This document shows, piece after piece, positions 5,852 to 6,345 of a DNA stretch of 6,345 nucleotides. The number at the start of each line of letters is the position of its first letter. Positions within the stretch are counted from its first letter, which is position 1. The stretch is from assembly GCA_030044485.1 (NCBI GenBank), contig JASHVQ010000057.1, positions 1 to 6,345 on the forward strand, written 5' to 3'. Below the pieces are notes generated by a model. The model saw only the letters and a list, made by a program, of their open reading frames with translations, made no database searches and was not told the origin of the DNA. Made by a program: the position numbers and the translations under genes. Source of the stretch: Methylovirgula sp. (GTDB lineage: Bacteria > Pseudomonadota > Alphaproteobacteria > Rhizobiales > Beijerinckiaceae).

Positions 5852-6345
5852 ATGAAACGAGCTCGCATTCTGATCCTTGGCACCGCTCTCGTCGCCGGAA
5901 TCGGCGCCGCCTTCCTGGTCGCCGGATCGAAGCCCCTCGCTCCAATACGGCAGGCGGCACCCGCCCCCGCGACGATAGCGATGGACGACGTGCTCGTCGC
6001 CGCCCGGGACATCGAATTCGGCGGCACGATCAACGCCGATGACATGCGCTGGCAGCCCTGGCCCAAGGCCAGCGTGCCGCCGGGCTCCATCCTGCGCGTC
6101 GCCATGCCCAATGCGATCGCCGATTTCAAAGGCTCGCTGACCCGCGATCCGATTGGCGCCGGGGAACCGCTCTATGCCGACCGGCTCATCCAGCCCGGCA
6201 AGGCAAGTTTCATGGCGGCGATGCTGCCGGCCGGAACGCGCGCCGTGGCCATCAACATCGACCAGCAAGGGGCCACGACCGCCGGCGGATTCATCCTGCC
6301 CAACGATCACGTCGACGTCATTCACACCTACAAGGATGACGACGC
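5852..6345 (+). CDS. cpaB: Flp pilus assembly protein CpaB/RcpC, 3'-truncated
   Basis: Periplasmic, membrane-anchored assembly factor of Tad pili, thought to act with the outer-membrane secretin CpaC. The frame is open to the right window edge; 164 residues are visible, a little over half of the usual ~260-300. An N-terminal membrane anchor (residues 5-24, ILILGTALVAGIGAAFLVAG) is followed by an Ala/Pro linker (30-43). A SAF domain begins at VLVAARDIEFGGTI (47-60), with DDMRWQPWP (63-71) and DPIGAGEPLYADRL (99-112). The RcpC-type part starts around AMLPAGTRAVAI (123-134) and FILPNDHVDVI (147-157). ATG at 5852 is chosen because the anchor starts directly after MKRAR; the Shine-Dalgarno is poor. 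ATG at 5800 is in another frame. The cpaC secretin gene would be expected just beyond the window. Confidence 0.93.
   Translation, partial: MKRARILILGTALVAGIGAAFLVAGSKPLAPIRQAAPAPATIAMDDVLVAARDIEFGGTINADDMRWQPWPKASVPPGSILRVAMPNAIADFKGSLTRDPIGAGEPLYADRLIQPGKASFMAAMLPAGTRAVAINIDQQGATTAGGFILPNDHVDVIHTYKDDD

Noticed and set aside
5800..6042. 80-codon plus-strand frame overlapping the start of cpaB
   Set aside because: Arg-rich shadow in a different phase; the cpaB frame has the anchor and SAF domain.

Overview
The window is GC-rich, with G or C strongly preferred at third codon positions. Every recognisable protein is of alphaproteobacterial type. The Flp pilin, CpaA and CpaB set, the long phosphomannomutase/phosphoglucomutase variant and the gene style fit a Rhizobiales-like organism (for example the Methylocystaceae/Beijerinckiaceae neighbourhood). 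That placement is inferred from protein style only; no rRNA or other marker gene is present.

Left part (1-2220, plus strand): the 3' part of a 3-oxoacid CoA-transferase B subunit, cut by the window edge, is followed after 86 bp by a complete alpha-D-phosphohexomutase (phosphomannomutase/phosphoglucomutase, 499 aa). The mutase meets a minus-strand gene tail to tail, and the two stop codons share the tetranucleotide CTAG.

Middle and right part (2217-6345): this is the beginning of a Tad/Flp (type IVc) pilus locus. On the minus strand is a small secreted protein made essentially of the pilus-assembly N-terminal domain found at the front of CpaC/RcpA secretins. Divergent from it, across a 420 bp regulatory gap, is a 54-aa Flp prepilin with an excellent ribosome binding site and a perfect rho-independent terminator. 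Just past the terminator lies the decayed 3' half of a second Flp pilin gene, without start, processing site or stop codon. A minus-strand gene for a polytopic GT-C/GT39-like membrane protein then interrupts the pilus genes. After it come the prepilin peptidase cpaA and cpaB, which runs off the window end.

How they fit together: Flp is the pilus subunit, CpaA cleaves its leader, and CpaB is the periplasmic assembly factor that works with the secretin. The secreted N-domain protein probably also acts at the outer-membrane side. The membrane glycosyltransferase-like protein could modify pilus or envelope components, but this rests only on position. The most interesting points are the pilin pseudogene, the GT-C gene embedded against the direction of the pilus genes, and the free-standing secretin-type N domain with a cysteine pair. 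I found no CRISPR array, tRNA, rRNA, insertion sequence or unmistakably new system.
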